Shown: positions 1-11,989 of the stretch, piece after piece
Numbering within the stretch: position 1 is the stretch's first letter
Layout: the number at the start of each line of letters is the position of its first letter
Assembly (NCBI RefSeq): GCF_963678635.1
Contig: NC_087065.1
Location: 25,751,254-25,815,253 of the forward strand
Reading direction: 5' to 3'
Origin: Symsagittifera roscoffensis
Taxonomy: Eukaryota; Xenacoelomorpha; Acoela; Convolutidae
DNA: 64,000 bases
Translations under genes and position numbers: made by a program
The notes under the pieces: generated by a model
The model's database searches: none
The model's input: only the letters and a program-made list of their open reading frames with translations
Told to the model about the DNA's origin: nothing

Positions 1-2215
1 TTGTGCAGCCTCGTTTTCCGGGTCGAAATTGCCCCATCGCGCGAAGACTTTTAATGGCTAGGTCTGGAAAGAAAGTTGCAAAAATTGCGCCATGGGTCGC
101 AAAAGTTTTGACTTGAACTCGCGCAGTGGGTAGCAAAAGTCGCGAAAGTGACGACATAAAGTCCCAAACGTCTCTAGATACATTCGCAAAATTCGGGAAG
201 TGGGTCACAAAATTCCGGAAGTACAAAAACGCGGTGATGAAAAAGAGGACAAATAGCCTCGAAAATCTGGAAAAGCAAAACATCTGATCCTTAAGTCTGT
301 ACATTCGTAAAGTCTTGACAAACCTAATATTCGTTTGAAAAAATAAACATACAATCGCAAAAGCGGGTTTTACGATTTGGACAAAAATGTTTACACGTTC
401 TTAAATAAGACCTTGAGAAGTAGTATCTTGCTAGTTATTTTCCAAAAAACTATAGAAACAGAATTGTAGAATGACGGCAACTTGCAGTAGAAGCAATAAA
501 GTACATTTAAAAAACTCTGAGAGTAGAATAGAAACGAGACAGTTTTTCCTTTGAATTTTTCGATTAAATGATCTGAGCGAGAAAGTTTATTGTTACGATT
601 TTCGATACGAAATAACGGGAAATTTGTGCTCGGGTGGGTTTTTTCTTCAGACAAATTTCGACTTTTTAACTAACTAATTTTGACGAAATTTTTTATATCA
701 TTCAAAAGGCATTGTTGTCTTGAGCTTAAACTTGAAAAGATTTTTTACCTGTGATCTTTTTTCGTAAAACAAGGGTGGTTTAAAGATTGCCATTTTGGCC
801 AATTTGGGACAATTAACACGCGATAAACATCAAACGGAGTATTTATCCAGAGCACAGTTTGGCCTTGTAATGAAATTCAAGGATGTTTTTAAATGGCATT
901 CAATGCAAATAAATTTTGCTTAGGATTGTGGGGAAATAAAAAGAATATAATCTACATATTTCAGATTACAAAAGGTGAAATTATGAAGAGCTGATAACAG
1001 AGATTTCGACCGCCTCAAATTTGTTCAAGAATGATCATTCCTAGATCCTGTTATGTCACATACGTGGCTATTAAGAAAGTTTGGACCTAAGCAACTAAGA
1101 GAAGGCCAGCGGCAAATCACTAAACCCCATTACTTGCCCAATATGGGAAATGTTCAGCAAAAATTGCCTGCCAATTTGATACCAAAAAGGCAAAATTGGC
1201 AAATTAGTTTTGAGTACCAGTTGTTATTATGTAGCATGTTTGCAATTCCGCAGTCTCTACCAAAAAAAAATTCTTAAAACTAAAATCACTGATAAAGTAA
1301 TTCTTAAGCACATATTCTGAGAATATCGGAACAGTTTTTAATTGGTATCTCAAAAAGAACATCATGTATCTAAACCTGATAATTCTAATTAGCATAAAAC
1401 CTCTCAGACATGAGCATAGTCGACGTAACCTATCGACACCAAGAGAGAGATGGCGGGATCGTCTTTCAAAGACCGGGTGGGTTTTTTGAGTTCCGCACAG
1501 CCGCGGCGGTCATGTCAGGATCCGAAAAAAATTGTGACTTAAGTCCAAAATGGTCGCGCGAGGTAGACACGGAGCAATCAGTGTTTCACAGTGCTTTCGA
1601 AGTTTTTTATCAAGTAAAGTCGCGACTTTAGTTGCGATGGTCGTGCCGCGATCCGGAAAACTGAAAATCTAACGCATTTAGATGATCTGACAAAAAAATT
1701 CTCAACATGAAGGTCGTTTTTCAGGACGCTGATTTAGGTCCTGTTGATAATGATTTTATGTTGACACAAAATTTCATACCATTAAAAATTCTTAGTTGAA
1801 ATTTAGTGAAAATAAAAATACAAACTTACTGCATCTATGAAACTGAGCCAATTGTCATCAGTTATTATTAGCTCGAGCTTACCCAAATGTCGAAATGAGT
1901 CAAAACACAATTCTCGTTATTCTTTTTAGTTTATCCACTGCGTCTATTCTAGATATATCAATTGTACTCATCTTCCACGCTCAGAATAGACCAATTTTTA
2001 AAGTGTGAATGTGTTGGATTTTGGACACTTTTTAAATTTAAAATGCATATTCACGAGTGTTTACAGATACAAGATCTCATGAGTGGTTACATAATTTTTT
2101 TAAAGTCAAAATGGGTTGAAACCAGTTGCTTTATCAGAGAAATAAAGAAGTCTGTGCTAGTTGGAAGTTGTCATGTCATGTTGCTTTAGTTTGAATTTGC
2201 TTTAAAAATAGCTGT
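1..2215. repeat. Left copy of a diverged segmental duplication
   Basis: This stretch is present again, in the same orientation, at about 2513-5815. Bases 1-960 match about 2513-3430, and 975-2131 match about 4556-5808. Shared landmarks are the words around the GCGCCATGGGTCGC motif (about 90 and 2600), TTTTTTCTTCAGACAAATTT (about 640 and 3095) and AGATACAAGATCTCATGAG (2067 and 5742). Only short ORFs are present, none with recognisable protein features and none kept open in the other copy, so I see no gene. The ancestral unit is probably an uncharacterised mobile element or segmental repeat. Confidence 0.75.
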
Positions 2216-3424
2216 TTTTACAAATTAACTGAACTAATTAATTTAAAAATATATATATCGAGTTTAAAGCGTGTTTCGAATAAGAATGAGTGTTAATTAA
2301 AAGCTTCCAATCTATGTGGTAGTTTGTTTTGAGAATAATTAACAATTAATTTCACCTTTTGAGAAAACAATTTTTGCTAACGAAAACAGTACTTCAACCT
2401 ACCAAGAAAAACATTGAGCTATCAAAGTTAACTGAAAACAAAAAGAGAAAATTGTATCGAATTTTAAGCACCAGCGTGGAGGTCCCAAACAAAAGTTGAG
2501 GCTTTGAAAAAAGTGCAGCCTTCTTTTACGGGTCGAAAATGCTTCATCGCGCGAAGACTTTGAATCGCTAGGTCTGGAAAGAAAATTGCAAAAGTTGCGC
2601 CATGGGTCGCAAAAGTTTTGCTTTGAACTCGCGCAGTGGGTATCAAAAGTCACGAAAAAGACGACATAAGGTCCCAAACGTCTCTAGATACATTCGCAAA
2701 AGTCGGGAAGTGGGGTCGCAAAATTCTGGAAGTACAAAAACGCGGTGATGAAAGTGAGGACAAATAGCTTTGAAAATCTCAAAAAGCAAAAAATCTGATC
2801 CTTAAAACTGTACATTCGTAAAGTCTTGACATACCTAATATTCTTTTAAAAAAATAAACATACAATCACAAAAGCGGGACTTATGATTTGGAAAAAAATG
2901 TTTACTCGTTCTTAAATAAGACCTTGATTGCTTTATTTAAGCAAAAAAGAACATTAAAAAACTTAAATAAAAAAATGGAAACGAGACAGTAATTCCTTTG
3001 ATATTTTCGAATAATTGGTCTGAACGGGAAAGTTTTTTGTTCCGACTTTCGATACGAAAGTAACAGAATATTTGTGCTCGGGTTGGGTTTTTTCTTCAGA
3101 CAAATTTCGCTTGTTTTAACTAGCCCTTTTTGACGGATTTTTTAATTTCTTTCATAAGGAATTGTTGTCCTGAGCTTAAACTTGAGAAAATGTTTTACCT
3201 GTGATCATTATTTGTAAAGTTATGGCAGTTTAAGAATTGCCATTTTGGCCAATTTGGGACAGTTAACGCGCGATAAACGTCAAACTGAGCGCTTATCCAG
3301 AGCGCAGTTTGGCCCCGTAATGAAAACCAAAGATGTTTTTAAATGGCATTCAATGCAAACAAAATTTACTGAGGATTATGGAGAAATAAAAATTTTACAA
3401 TCTTCATATTTATTTCAACTAAAT

Positions 3425-4555
3425 GATTGAAGCCTAAATTTTTTGATGAACTTTCAATTTTTGTTTCTTAATTAATTTTTTTGTTCTTTTTAATGATCTT
3501 TTTTTGGGAAAGCTACAATTGGTTCCCCATTTTGGCCTTTCGATTCATTCTTGTTTACAGTTTTAACATTTTTCTGTACGGCCAAAATAATAAAGCAACA
3601 ATTCATTGATATGTCAGCGTTGTATGAGTGGTGCCTTTTCTGGATAAGTTATCCAGGCCAAGATCCGCCACTTATATCGCTCCCATTTCGACTTAAAGGA
3701 CTAAATCACAACCATCACTACCAAAAATGATATTTCGCGGCCGTCAGCGCCCAAAAGACTACTTAAGTCAACACTCTGCGTGATCAGAAATTACTGCGCG
3801 ACTTTGATAGACCGTAAAACATTCAAGCTTTTGCGCATTTTTATAGTTTTTTTTTTCGTTTTGTGGCTTTGATCATGAGAGCTCGATTATTCGCTAGGGA
3901 AAACTTACACTTCTATGAAACAGTGATGATTAACACCGGGATTTCAAATGGAGACAACTACGAAAATTGATTGAGTGCTGAATTTTGCGAACAACAATAA
4001 TGAGCTGTAACATCAATCAATTTGCCGATGTAGCTAATGATATCCCTTTCACGTGAAATGAGTAAAAGGTTCTACTTTTTTCCAGCTGCAACAATGAAAG
4101 CGAAGGGCTCAGTTGGATGGTAATGAATGAGAGATCGCCTGTTTAAATTTTTTTAAATAAAACTTGGCTGTCAATTAGGCTACCAGATTCCTTCTAGAAA
4201 AAATACATATCTCTTCTTTGGATAATCTTCAAAGTAATACTTTTTTCGAGAAAATATCCGATGTTTCTGTTTTTTTGCAAATATTGTAATTTTTTGTTCA
4301 ACAGAAAATTTTTCCATATTTTTCTTTATTTCTATAACACATTCAAATGTAGTATTTTATTAGCTTTATTATAGCAAAAAAACTATACCCGCAAAAAAAT
4401 TAACCAGAAAAAAATAACCATGTCTTATAAATATTTTAGGTACAGCACGAAATTGCACATGCTCGCCAATTCCCTAAAATAATTGTCATATATTTTCTTC
4501 CAACTCCAAATGGAGAAACAACGCAAACAGTGGTTGAGGGAAGGACTCGATTAAA
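3425..4555. other. Extra 1.1-kb block present only in the right duplicate
   Basis: In the left copy the sequence passes directly from the end of the first sub-block (about 960) into the second (about 975). In the right copy the same two points are about 1.1 kb apart. The block is AT-rich, has no long ORF, and I see no terminal repeats that identify it as a transposon. It is either an insertion in this copy or a deletion from the other. Confidence 0.55.
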
Positions 4556-4980
4556 AAAGGAGAAATTATGAAGAGGTGATGACAGAGACTTCGACCGCCT
4601 TGTCCACTTCACATTTTTTCAAAAATGATCATTCCTAGAGTCCCGGTATGTCACATGATTGGCTGTTAAGAAGGTTTTGCCCTGAGCAACTAAGAGAACG
4701 CCAGCGGCAAATCATTAAACCCCATTACTTGCCCATTATGGGAAATGCTTTGCAAAAATTGCCTGCCATTTAGGAACTAAAATTGGCAAAATTAGCAAAT
4801 TAATTTTGAGTACCAGTTGTCATTATATAGCATGTTTGCAATTCCGCAGTCTCTACCAAAAATAACTTTCTTAAAACTAAAATCACTAATAAAGTAATTC
4901 TTAAGCACATGTTCTGAGAATATCGGAATAGCTTTTAAAGCTAATTTTTTACACCAGCCCTTGAATGACTGTTTGCTGTA

Positions 4981-5052
4981 ATTTGTAGCTCAAAAAGAAC
5001 ATCATCTATCTAAAAATTTAAAGATAGATGATGTTATTTTTGAGCTACAAAT
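4981..5052. repeat. Near-perfect 31-bp hairpin
   Basis: The arm at 4981-5011 (starting ATTTGTAGCTCAAAAAGAAC) is followed by a loop of about 9 bases and then its reverse complement at 5021-5052 (ending TTTTTGAGCTACAAAT). The duplicate copy near 1345-1385 contains the left-arm sequence but passes straight to the downstream sequence, without the second arm. Confidence 0.9.
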
Positions 5053-5815
5053 CTGATAATTCTAATTAGCATAAAACCTCTCAGACATGAGCATAGTCGA
5101 CGCACCCGATCGACACCACGAGAGAGAAGGCGTGACCAAATTTTCAAAGACCGGGTGGGTTTTTTGAGTTCCGCACAGCCGCGGCTGTCATGTCGGGGTC
5201 TGAAAGTTGTGACTTAAATCTAAAATAGTCGCGCGAGGTAGACACGGCGCAATCAATGTTTCGCAGTTCTTTCGAAGTTTTTGAATCGCGCAAAGTCGCG
5301 ACTTTAGTCGCGACGGTCGCGCCGCGATCCGGAAAACTGAAAATCTAACGCAGTTAGATGATCTGACAAAAAAATTCTTAACATGAAGGTAGTTTTTCAG
5401 GACGCTGATTTAGGTCTTTTTGATAATGATTTTTTTGGTGACATGAGATTTCATACCAGTAAAAACTCTTAGTTGAAATTTAGTGAAGATAAAAATACAA
5501 ATTTACTGGATCTATGAAACTGAGCCAATTTTCATCAGTTATTATAAGCTCGAGCTTACCCAAATGCCGAAATGAGTCAATCAAAAAAGGAAAAAAAATT
5601 CTCGTGGTTTAATCTAGTCTATTCTAGATATATCAATTGCACTCATCTTCCACGCTCAGAATGGACAGATTTTTAAAGAGTGAATGTGTTGGATTTTGGA
5701 CTCTTTTTTAATTTAAAATGCATATTCACGAGTGTTTACAGATACAAGATCTCATGAGTGGTAACAGAAATTTTTTGAAGTCAAAATGGGTTGAAACCAG
5801 TTGCTTCAAAAATGG

Positions 5816-8423
5816 AATTTTTTTCCTATCTGGGTACTACGATGAAGATGAGTCATCAAAAATTTACGATTTTGCTGCAAATTGTCAATTAACTGTCAAT
5901 CAAATGTCTCAAAACTATCGGATGTATTCGATACAGAAATTTCACTTAACGAATTTCATACAACCAAAGAAGCAATGTTAACTGGTACTGGTTGTCTTTC
6001 AACACAGACCACTATATGCTTTCAGGTGAAATATTATTTTGTTGCAAGCAAAAAAGTGTAAAAACTCCTCTGGATCAGTAAAATTTGAAACTTTAGCAAT
6101 TAAATTAAAAAAAGTATAGTTTGATAACGCCTTAACGAAAATTATATACAAAAAAACAGAGATTTTTAAATAAATTTGGAAAACCATGGATGCGAGGTAG
6201 CGCACAGAGAAAACCAAACGCTAAATTACTTTTCAGCAGCTTGCGAAAATTAAAGAACAATAAGATTTTGTAAACAAAATAACTAATAATTTAAAAGTAG
6301 TAATTATCAGCAAAGTAGGTTTGGCAAATCATTCGAATCAAGTTCTTTTTTCAACTTACGTATTTTTTGAGAGAACTTTAATTCCGAAGTCCGAAAGAAA
6401 AAACTGTAACTGTTTGTTCACTTCCGTTGCGTCGCCGCAAGAAAAGAGTTTAACAAAGAGTTTATCAGATTCAATAGAAAACAAGTCTTTTGCCTCTACA
6501 ATGTAAATTTGCTGTCACTACGCACCTCCATTAAAATTAAAATATAAAGCAGATTCAATTTTCATTATTTCATAAAAAAATTTATAACACTAGTCTTCAA
6601 AAAAATTATAGAAAACTGGCATCAACCAATCGACAAACTTATATGTTGAAGATGCCTTCAAAAACTTTTGAAAACATCCTTTTGAAATACAATATTGAAT
6701 GTTTCAGACAAATCTCATTATTAAACGTCTACCAACTCGAATTTCAGGATAATCAGTCCGCGACGGATGCAATTTTTATCAAATTTACTGAAAACATGGA
6801 CCAAACCAGAAAAACAAGTTTTTCTAGATCGACAAAGTTTAATATTGTTTGTTTATGCTAAAATTTATAATATTGTTACTCATGAAAATTTTAACAAAAA
6901 AGTTGAAACGTTATGGTTTTTCCAATAAAGCATCAAAACTACTGAAGGATTTTTAAGAAACGTTTGCCGATTTGTGAAACTTCCAAACCGTTATTCTTAC
7001 TGGAAAACACTTAATCACGGCGTACGACAAATCGATACTTAATCACGGTGGTCTGTTTTAGGACTGATGATACATTATCTCATTTACAGAAAACTCAATT
7101 AGTGATCTTAAAAAAAGGTTACAATTGTTTAGAAAAATACATTAACGTTTGTGTGAAAACAACCTGGCCCTTGTGTTGATAAAACAGAAGTTTTCTTGGG
7201 GATGAGAAAAAATTTAAAAATTGTTTAATTTCAGTGAAAAGAAACAATGTCAGCAAGAAAAATTGTCAATTTATTGACGATTCTAGTAGACAAATATGAA
7301 TTATTCAGCTGATTTGAGCAAATCTTTAAGCCAAATTTTTGTTTCAGTTAATTCAATATACAGTGTGCGACATATTTTACCATTGGAAACAAGTTTTTGC
7401 TTTTCAGTTTATTATTTTTTCGCAAATATTTCTAAGCTCAGCATTTTTAAATACCTGTCTATGTATCAAATTATTAGATAAACAGACAAATTAACTGAGA
7501 AACGAGAGCGTGCTTTCTCCGTAGAAAATTGAATCTTGCTCACAGTCTCTTTCTCAAGAGTAAAATTTTACCAGCCGAACCGCTCAGTGCCTAACATGGC
7601 GTGACAAGAACATTCAAGGTGGCAAAAAACTTAAAAGCAAAAGAATTATAAGGCACTTTAACTATAACAGAGTACCTGTGAAATTGAACAAACGCACAAA
7701 ACAAAACAAACAAAAAGAAAAAAAGGAAACAAATCTGTATCAAACAAAATTTTAATAATTGTTCCAAGTATAACAACTATTGTCTGCTACAGATTTCTTT
7801 CCCTAAACTGTATTTAGGAATCTGATTTGTTCTATTTGTTTCGTGCAATTGTTTTGTTTCTTAGATACGCTGCCTACCGATTCCATTTGTCTTAATTTGT
7901 TTCACCACGTTGAACGTTCTAGTCACGCCGTGTAAGCAACGTAAAGCTGAGAAAAGTTTAATCTAAGAAAAATTTAAATTTGAACAACAGGTTTTAAGGG
8001 AAAATGTACACTAAAATGTTCTTTTTGATAGATCAATTAGTTCATTTTGAGATTATTCATTTCTACACAAGTTGATTTTGAGTTTTTTTAAATGTCGGTG
8101 GGGCTGTTGATTTCTTACTTAAGGTGGTAGTTTCATTTTGTAGCAGCGTTTATGTTTAACGAAGTTGTTATTTTGAATTTGCATATTACATTAAAAAAGT
8201 CAACGCTACCTGCTAAAAAGTTACTGTTTGAAAGTTTGTCTAGAAGTGAACACAAATATTTCCTTAAGCAACACTATCTGTCACTTTTTGCGGATTTCTG
8301 AGAATAAGTTATTTAAAAGGCAAATGGTTAAAATTTTTATGGAACTTATTTTTTTTTACTTTCCTGAGGTTCAGTGAAAATTTTCAAACTTAGTTAAACT
8401 GGGTATAATTTTGATATGGAACG
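5816..8423. other. AT-rich stretch, no recognisable feature
   Basis: ORFs on both strands are shorter than about 75 codons, low in complexity and rich in Phe, Lys and Asn, as expected from AT-rich non-coding DNA. I see no RNA gene, long repeat or transposon end here. An intron or intergenic spacer cannot be told apart from sequence alone. Confidence 0.6.
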
Positions 8424-8700
8424 CAGGGGTGGATCTTGGATTTTCTGAGGGGGAAAGGACAAGTTCTCAAAAATAAAATCGAAAACACGTCCAATTTTTC
8501 AAATTGACTGAACAGAGTTTCCCTAGCTCTATTAAAACATTTAAAGACCAGAGGCAGATCTATAGTTGGAAAAGATCTAGAGTCAGATACTTCTCGAGTC
8601 TAAAGTATCTCGTAATTTTAAAGTGTACTTTTCAAGCTTTCCTAAAACACGTAAAAAAATTAAAGCCAAATTTTATGCGCCGCATGGGATCTTTGTAGTA

Positions 8701-8808
8701 GTTAGAAAATAGTTGGAAGATGCCCGAGAGAAAAAGAGCCCGGCCTGAGGGCACGAAGTGTCCGAGTGCGGCTCTTTTGCCCGAGGCCATCTTCAACTAT
8801 GTTCTAAC
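8701..8808. repeat. Imperfect inverted repeat, ~40-bp arms
   Basis: The left arm 8701-8740 (GTTAGAAAATAGTTGGAAGA...) pairs with the reverse complement of 8770-8808. There are a few mismatches and two one-base gaps, and the loop is about 29 bases. It lies at the centre of the MITE-like element and is followed at once by a second foldback. Confidence 0.85.
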
Positions 8809-8810
8809 TG

Positions 8811-8912
8811 TTAAAGAGTATGTTTTTGCTCTTTCTGAGGGGAAGATGCCAGAAATTTGTGAAAGAGACCGGAAAAGAACATGTGTGAAAGAGCAAAAAC
8901 ATACTCTTTTAA
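8811..8912. repeat. Perfect inverted repeat, ~25-bp arms
   Basis: The arm at 8811-8835 (TTAAAGAGTATGTTTTTGCT...) is the exact reverse complement of 8887-8911, separated by about 51 bases. Together with the preceding foldback it gives two adjacent hairpins inside one small element. RNA from either strand would fold strongly. Confidence 0.88.
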
Positions 8913-9077
8913 ATAAACGGTGCCGTTTTTTGGGCTTTTTCTTAAAGCTTTGACCAAAAAATGCTTTTTTTGCGGCTTGCGCCCCCCCCCCTCCCCACCA
9001 TGGCGTAAGCCTTTAGAAAATTTCTGGAGTTTTCATAAAGGTGTACCAAAGGGGGTACCCCCCTAAATCCGCCGCTG

Positions 9078-10140
9078 GAAGAATGATAGATGGTTGTAAC
9101 TACAAGAAGTGATTTCTTTTTTAAAAATAGAAGTTGATAATCATTTAAAGTTTACTGATTAACAAGCTAACTTACTATTGCTGTACTTACCACAAACCAT
9201 CAGCCTATTCTTCAAAAGACTAAATTTTAATATTGTTTTGATAAATTTAGTTGTGAAATTTGAGATGCACCAATCTGAACACTGTCTTACATGTCTTAAG
9301 AACGGAAATAGAAACAAAAGCGTGACGAGCTTATTTTAGGGAAAAGATCGTTTATTCAGATAGAGCTATTAGGTAGATAACTACATCGGAAATATCACGG
9401 GAAAAATTGAATCAAAGATTTTTAAAAATAAATGAAAAAACTTCTTATTTCAAGGGCCTTTTTCAATGTTTTTTAGTGTCTCATATAGGTTAAAATCTTG
9501 TTAATATATGTGCAATTAGTTAAATTGAACTGAAGTATGCATTCATTCAATGTAAAAGTAGAAAATATTAAACGATAGAAAAATATAATCTTGAAGCTGA
9601 GTCAAGTTGCTGGTTCGGACAGTGGTCAAATTTAAGCTTTTTAAAAATTGATATGTGTGCAATCAATTCTTAAGAAACAAATAAGTTGAACTCCTAATCA
9701 AACCAGTGATTTGGTGCAGGTTTAGAATTCAATTGATGACCTTTTTGGTCAAGTTTCGTTTCTCACTATGACTTCATCGATATAATCACATACTTGAATA
9801 TTTCTGCCTGGTTAGCCCTTATAAGAATTAATAAAAGCCGGAGGCGGGCTAACTGCGTACCAATAAAAACCACCCACTTGATTGATGGCCCTTTTTGACC
9901 TTATTAAATTGATCACATGCCGGGTAAAAGGTGCTCCAAGCAGCATTGTATGAGCACACCACTTAAGTGTTTGGTTTAATTGGATTTGCCACCTGCCTAG
10001 CATGAGTTCCTCTAAATAAGTAATCGCTCATTTCATGATCTTTGACCCTTTTCTGTGATAATGAAATAATTCATGTCTGATCATTTTTCAAATTTTTCAA
10101 CTGTGTTGAATAGTTGACTAGTAGAGGGCACTTGACCCGC
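9078..10140. other. AT-rich spacer, no recognisable feature
   Basis: No ORF above about 63 codons and no repeat or RNA gene that I can recognise. It borders the 3' LTR of the copia-type element and, with 47955 onward, represents the pre-insertion locus. Confidence 0.55.
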
Positions 10141-10145
10141 AAAAA

Positions 10146-10286
10146 TGAAATATTCCTCGATGTAAGTATAACTTAAGAGTAAAAAATAAGATGAACATTT
10201 TGAACATTCTATTTCTTGTGACTCATCGTCATTGCTCACTTTTTGCTCTTTGCTCTCTTCTAGAGGTCAAGGTCATAACTCTCACA
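10146..10286 (-). repeat. 3' LTR of the copia-type element (141 bp)
   Basis: It aligns end to end with 47816-47954, with about 21 substitutions and one 2-bp indel by eye, roughly 85% identity. Read on the minus strand it starts TGTGAG and ends TTTCA, satisfying the TG...CA rule. Just upstream on the minus strand is GGGGAA (10287-10292), which could be the remnant of a polypurine tract, although it sits in a G/C palindromic context and is weak. Confidence 0.8.
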
Positions 10287-10854
10287 TTCCCCGGGGGCCT
10301 CACTGGGTTTGTGGTATAAACAAATAGGCGAACGGCATTTATAATGTACTGCTTAATATGTGACATCAAACACTTTATAGCATCGAAAGAGCAGACAAGC
10401 GTACATTGGGGCTATTAATTTTCTCCTAGTCATTCTATTGAAGCTAAAAGTTTCCAAGTTTAAGTTTTTCATCTCTCCAATCTTTATTCCTCTCTCTCTT
10501 CTCTCATCCCCGTCTCCTTGTTGAACCTCTTTCCACCTCAGTTGTGTCTTCCTCCGTTTGCTCTGTTTCGGCTGCTGATGTTTATGTCCTTCCTTCATAT
10601 GTTTCAGATGGCGTGTTCCCGTGGGACCTGGTGTTCGATATGCCCTAGTATCTTAGTCTTTCCAGCTACTTGAAATCTTGTCGTCCGTGGTTTATTCTCC
10701 TGATTCTCATGATTCTCATTCGCTCCTTTTATTTCTACTTCGCCGTTGGTGCTGTCTTTGTGATCAGATTAAATACATCCATGTATAAGTAATTGGGATC
10801 CACATCCACGTCTCTCCATCTCCTTGACTCTGTATTGGTTCCACAATTGAATGA
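10287..10854 (-). other. Sequence between RNase H remnant and 3' LTR
   Basis: A minus-strand reading frame at 10353-10598 is rich in Lys, Arg, Glu and Gln, but I recognise no domain. It may be 3' untranslated sequence or a charged C-terminal tail of the old polyprotein. Confidence 0.4.
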
Positions 10855-11324
10855 TCAGCGGGGTTTTGGGTTATATCGTAGCGCGCCATATCTCATAACG
10901 TCAAGTAGGGCGTCTCCAATTATTCTTTTTGACAAGCAATCTGCATGTTGTTCTTTGGAATGTACAAAAAAATACCTTTAACCTTGAATTGTTCTAATAA
11001 TCTGATTATGGCGACTTGTGCTCGATTTGCGTTTGTGGCGTTCACATTTGGGGAGTATACTGCTTTCTGTTTTCTGACACTCATTCTGTCGGCAAGCACA
11101 CGGAAGTGTTTGAACCTTCTGCTCTTTCCTATGATGACTATCAGAGCTTTCCAATGAACCAGCTCATCTGAGGCGATCATTTTTGGTAACCAGTGGAATA
11201 CTGCCACTGCACTAACGTTTTGTCCCCTGATAATTCCTATTTGTCCCATCGTCGCCCGTCCTGCAAAACTGGTTTCAGCCTTTTTTTTCATGTCCAGTAG
11301 TCCATTCAAACGTTTGATCATCAA
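10855..11324 (-). pseudogene. Copia-type RNase H remnant (frameshifted)
   Basis: The minus-strand frame 11324-10920 runs 134 codons and contains GQNVSAVAVFHW, resembling the core of copia RNase H. It ends with a run equivalent to the family's conserved C-terminal 'wvps..Q.ADCLTK' segment. A frameshift near 10945 splits that motif: the tail ADCLSKR...DALLDVMRYG continues in another frame to a TGA at 10855-10857. The acidic catalytic residues are not convincingly preserved. It follows RT directly, as expected for Ty1/copia Pol. Non-functional. Confidence 0.65.
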
Positions 11325-11609
11325 TTGAGAGATTTCTTTTTCAAACGGTAATACTTTACTACTAGGTTAAGTTTTTTAATGATTCCTATGTGAGGTCGAG
11401 TTTTCTTTGTAGATAGGCAATCTTTGAGTCTTTTGGTTAAGTTGAGTCTCGATAATAAGGTGGCTCACTCTAAATCTAAGCTTCTTGCCACGGTCACTTT
11501 TTCACGAGTGATCCCTTGCTCATCTGGTCCAATCACGTTGTCGATTGTTTCATTATCGCCGCTCCTTCTTGACTCAGTTGGTGTGAGTGTAATTCTGCTT
11601 TGATGATTG

Positions 11610-11989
11610 CTATGTCTGTCCTTTTTTGTTTGTATTTTTTTCCAAGAAACTTAAAAATCTCCTTTCCTTTGGTCCCGTTGAGATTGTTGATAGCGCTTTT
11701 TTCACGTTCAATAGAAATAGTGCTTCGCCTGCGAATATCATATAATCGACATGAAGAGCGAGTAGCTCCATGTTCTGCTGGAGTTCATTTGTTGCGTAGA
11801 ACAGACAGTGAGGCATGTTGCACTCGTGTTTACCTTCGTCTCTAGCTTCCGTTTGATTGTGGTATAACAAAATACTGCTGCGTCGGCCAATCCATAGGCA
11901 GCAGCTCGGAGTCTCCAGAGTCTCCTAACTGGTACACTTGCTTCTTTCGGGGGTGATAATACACAGATTTTGTCGGTGTGCAAAAACAA
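11610..11989 (-). pseudogene. Copia-type reverse transcriptase (RVT_2) remnant, broken across two frames
   Basis: In the frame starting at 11989, residues 11-17 read LSPPKEA and residues 24-37 read LWRLRAAAYGLADA. These match the well-known RVT_2 sequence 'PPKEA...LWRLkkpvYGLaDA'. The next conserved block lies in a different overlapping frame (11870-11610), where residues 40-48 read HVDYMIFAG. This is the position of the catalytic 'hVDDmifaG' box, with the second Asp changed to Tyr. A frameshift between the blocks and the lost Asp show that the enzyme is dead. Confidence 0.75.

Larger units (their letters stand above)
2513..5815. repeat. Right copy of the segmental duplication, with additions
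   Basis: This is the second direct copy of the segment at 1-2215. It differs by an extra block of about 1.1 kb (roughly 3425-4555) and by a perfect hairpin at 4981-5052, neither of which is in the left copy. Many scattered substitutions and small indels show that the duplication is not recent. No coding potential is conserved between the copies. Confidence 0.75.
8424..9077. mobile_element. MITE-like non-autonomous element (imperfect terminal inverted repeats)
   Basis: The left end begins CAGGGGTGGATCTTGG. The right end, read on the minus strand, begins CAGCGGCGGATTTAGG, so 12 of 16 positions match. Words of the CAGGGGCGGAT type are common at the termini of hAT-like and other short inverted-repeat elements in invertebrates. 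The 654-bp interior has no transposase and carries two strong foldbacks (8701-8808, 8811-8912), a C-rich tract and the palindrome GGGGGTACCCCC (9051-9062). I could not find a convincing target-site duplication, so the boundaries remain provisional. Confidence 0.5.

Noticed and set aside
391-654. 87-codon minus-strand ORF as a small gene
   Set aside because: The duplicate at about 2900-3170 does not keep it open, and it has no recognisable features.
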